From an uncultured Ruminobacter sp. (lineage in GTDB: Bacteria; Pseudomonadota; Gammaproteobacteria; Enterobacterales; Succinivibrionaceae): DNA of 6,109 nucleotides. The position numbers and the translations under genes are program-made. Where the stretch lies: NCBI GenBank assembly GCA_900767005.1, contig CAAFXL010000082.1, forward strand, positions 1 to 6,109, read 5' to 3'. A model generated the notes under the pieces. That model ran no database searches. It worked only from the letters and a program-made list of their open reading frames with translations, and was not told the DNA's origin. This document shows, piece by piece, positions 5,105 through 6,109 of this stretch (position 1 is its first letter; each line of letters opens with the position of its first letter).

Positions 5105-5857
5105 TTAGTTTGCAGCATTGATGATTGCAGCAAAATCAGCAGGCTTTAATGAAGCACCACCAACTAGACCACCATCGATATCAGGCTGCTTGAATAGTTC
5201 TGGAGCAGTCTTAGCGTTGCAAGAACCACCGTATAGAACTTGAACCTTCTCTGCTACATCAGCATCGAAAGAAGCTAAGAAAGCACGAATTTGAGCGTGA
5301 ACGTTCTGAGCGATTTCTGGAGTTGCAGTCTTACCAGTACCGATAGCCCAAATTGGTTCGTAAGCGATAACAGCCTTTTCAAAAGCCTTGATACCACATA
5401 GATCGATAACAGCCTTTAACTGAGTCTTACAAACTTCTGCAGTCTGACCAGCTTCGAACTGAGCTAGAGATTCACCAATACATAATACTGGAACTAGGTC
5501 AGCATCTTGAGCAGCCTTAAACTTAGCAGCAACTACTTCGTTAGTTTCGTTGTGGTATTGACGTCTTTCGCTGTGACCAACAATTGCATACTTACAACCA
5601 AATTCCTTGATCATAACTGGAGAATTTTCACCAGTGAAAGCACCACTAGTGTGAACATCACAGTCTTCTGAACCATAGTTGATTGCAGTACCAGTTGCTA
5701 AATCTTCAACTAAACCGATAAAGATTGCAGGAGCACATACAGCAACTTCTACGTTAGGAGCCTGTGCAGCTGGTTCAATTAAAGCCTTTACTAAAGAAGT
5801 TACAGATTCCTTGGTACCATTTAACTTCCAGTTACCCATTACAAGTGGTTTTCTCAT
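5105..5857 (-). CDS. tpiA: Triose-phosphate isomerase
   Basis: TpiA interconverts dihydroxyacetone phosphate and glyceraldehyde 3-phosphate in glycolysis and gluconeogenesis, as a cytoplasmic TIM-barrel dimer. The 250-aa length is close to the usual about 250-255. The active site is complete: Asn9 and Lys11 in GNWK (8-11), the electrophile His95 in VGHSERR (93-99), the general base Glu167 in AYEPIWAIGTGKTATPE (165-181, including the flexible loop 6), and the phosphate-binding YGGS (209-212) and GGLVGGASL (229-237). Thr75 in SGAFTGE, the dimer-crossing loop tip, is kept. The segment usually reading GAQN or GAQD is GSED here (62-65). The start is ATG with AAGG 8 nt upstream (5866-5869). Codons look better adapted than in the neighbours (more C-ending and GAA/GGT-type codons), in keeping with high expression. 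It has its own promoter and terminator. Confidence 0.98.
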   Translation of the reverse strand: MRKPLVMGNWKLNGTKESVTSLVKALIEPAAQAPNVEVAVCAPAIFIGLVEDLATGTAINYGSEDCDVHTSGAFTGENSPVMIKEFGCKYAIVGHSERRQYHNETNEVVAAKFKAAQDADLVPVLCIGESLAQFEAGQTAEVCKTQLKAVIDLCGIKAFEKAVIAYEPIWAIGTGKTATPEIAQNVHAQIRAFLASFDADVAEKVQVLYGGSCNAKTAPELFKQPDIDGGLVGGASLKPADFAAIINAAN

Positions 5858-5897
5858 GATTTTAACCTTAAAAATTTATTAAAAAGTTTAATAGTTT

Positions 5898-5915
5898 AAG
5901 AGATATAAATCTCTT
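5898..5915 (-). other. Hairpin in the tpiA 5' UTR
   Basis: AAGAGAT and ATCTCTT form a perfect 7-bp stem with a 4-nt loop, about 15 nt after the predicted transcription start and 29 nt before the ribosome binding site. No U-run follows, so it is not a terminator. It could stabilise the mRNA 5' end of this highly expressed glycolytic gene; that role is inferred from its position only. Confidence 0.5.
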
Positions 5916-5936
5916 CTCAATAAAAATATTAGGTAA

Positions 5937-5945
5937 ATTATACCA
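5937..5945 (-). promoter_or_regulatory. tpiA promoter (extended -10)
   Basis: On the minus strand TGGTATAAT gives a perfect TATAAT (5942-5937) preceded by the TGn extended -10 motif. The best -35 at 17 bp spacing is only TAGTGA (3 of 6), which is typical of extended -10 promoters. Transcription would start near 5930, giving a 5' UTR of about 73 nt that contains the hairpin at 5898-5915. It is the best promoter in the spacer upstream of tpiA. Confidence 0.75.
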
Positions 5946-6109
5946 CAAGAGATTAATTTTCACTAAAAAATCTAAGTTAAATCGTAATTTTAAGTATTTT
6001 TATCTAGAAAATAAAAAAAGGTAGCAAAAAATTTCTCGGATTTTGTAAGATCTTGGTTCATAACAAAATTTAGAAATTTTTAATTCCAAAAAATCCTTGA
6101 GAATACTGA
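5946..6109. other. AT-rich DNA upstream of the tpiA promoter, no gene identified
   Basis: No ATG-started frame of note is seen on either strand. A minus-strand frame is open from the right edge to a TAA at 6000 (about 35 codons, rich in Phe, Leu, Lys and Tyr) and a shorter one ends near 6071. Either could be the tail of an upstream gene, but neither shows a recognisable motif and no clear terminator follows. I leave the stretch as non-coding. Confidence 0.4.

Noticed and set aside
5679..5882. Plus-strand open frame opposite the tpiA start
   Set aside because: Fully antisense to the conserved tpiA N-terminus and its ribosome binding site; no motif.
6000..6107. Minus-strand frame open from the right edge to TAA at 6000, possible tail of an upstream gene
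   Set aside because: About 35 residues with no motif and odd composition, in AT-rich DNA, with no clear terminator after it. It cannot be told from chance without more sequence.

Overview
The window reads as a compact, AT-rich chromosomal segment of a gammaproteobacterium. The fused aspartokinase/homoserine dehydrogenase, the ThrB and ThrC sequence style, the 320-residue E. coli-type PfkA and an enterobacterial-style threonine leader peptide all point there. The genus cannot be fixed from the sequence alone. All genes lie on the minus strand, and intergenic DNA is very A+T rich. No mobile element, tRNA, rRNA, CRISPR array or phage gene was seen.

In transcription order (right to left): about 250 bp of non-coding DNA carries a good extended -10 promoter (around 5937-5945) and a small 5' UTR hairpin, then tpiA (triose-phosphate isomerase, 5105-5857) with its own terminator (5066-5088). 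An AT-only spacer with a long perfect dyad (5010-5050) precedes pfkA (6-phosphofructokinase, 3954-4916), which ends in a hairpin at 3922-3951.

Next comes the threonine operon control region, which is the most informative part of the window. It holds a promoter (3850-3879), a 17-codon leader peptide MFRIAIITTTIIITTVQ (thrL, 3740-3793), and mutually exclusive RNA hairpins ending in a Rho-independent terminator (3661-3699) just ahead of thrA. This is a classical ribosome-mediated Thr/Ile attenuator. thrA (1180-3645) and thrB (224-1177) follow as a tightly coupled pair 2 nt apart. A strong terminator (184-211) closes thrAB.

At the left edge the first 11 codons of thrC (1-34) are visible. The gene order is therefore thrL-thrA-thrB-thrC, as in E. 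coli, but thrC sits about 190 bp behind a terminator and may be transcribed separately.

Functionally, pfkA and tpiA serve upper glycolysis. The thr genes carry out aspartate phosphorylation and homoserine formation (ThrA), homoserine phosphorylation (ThrB) and threonine formation (ThrC). I found no new system. The points worth a second look are the complete attenuator, the split of thrC from thrAB, and altered effector-site positions in PfkA.
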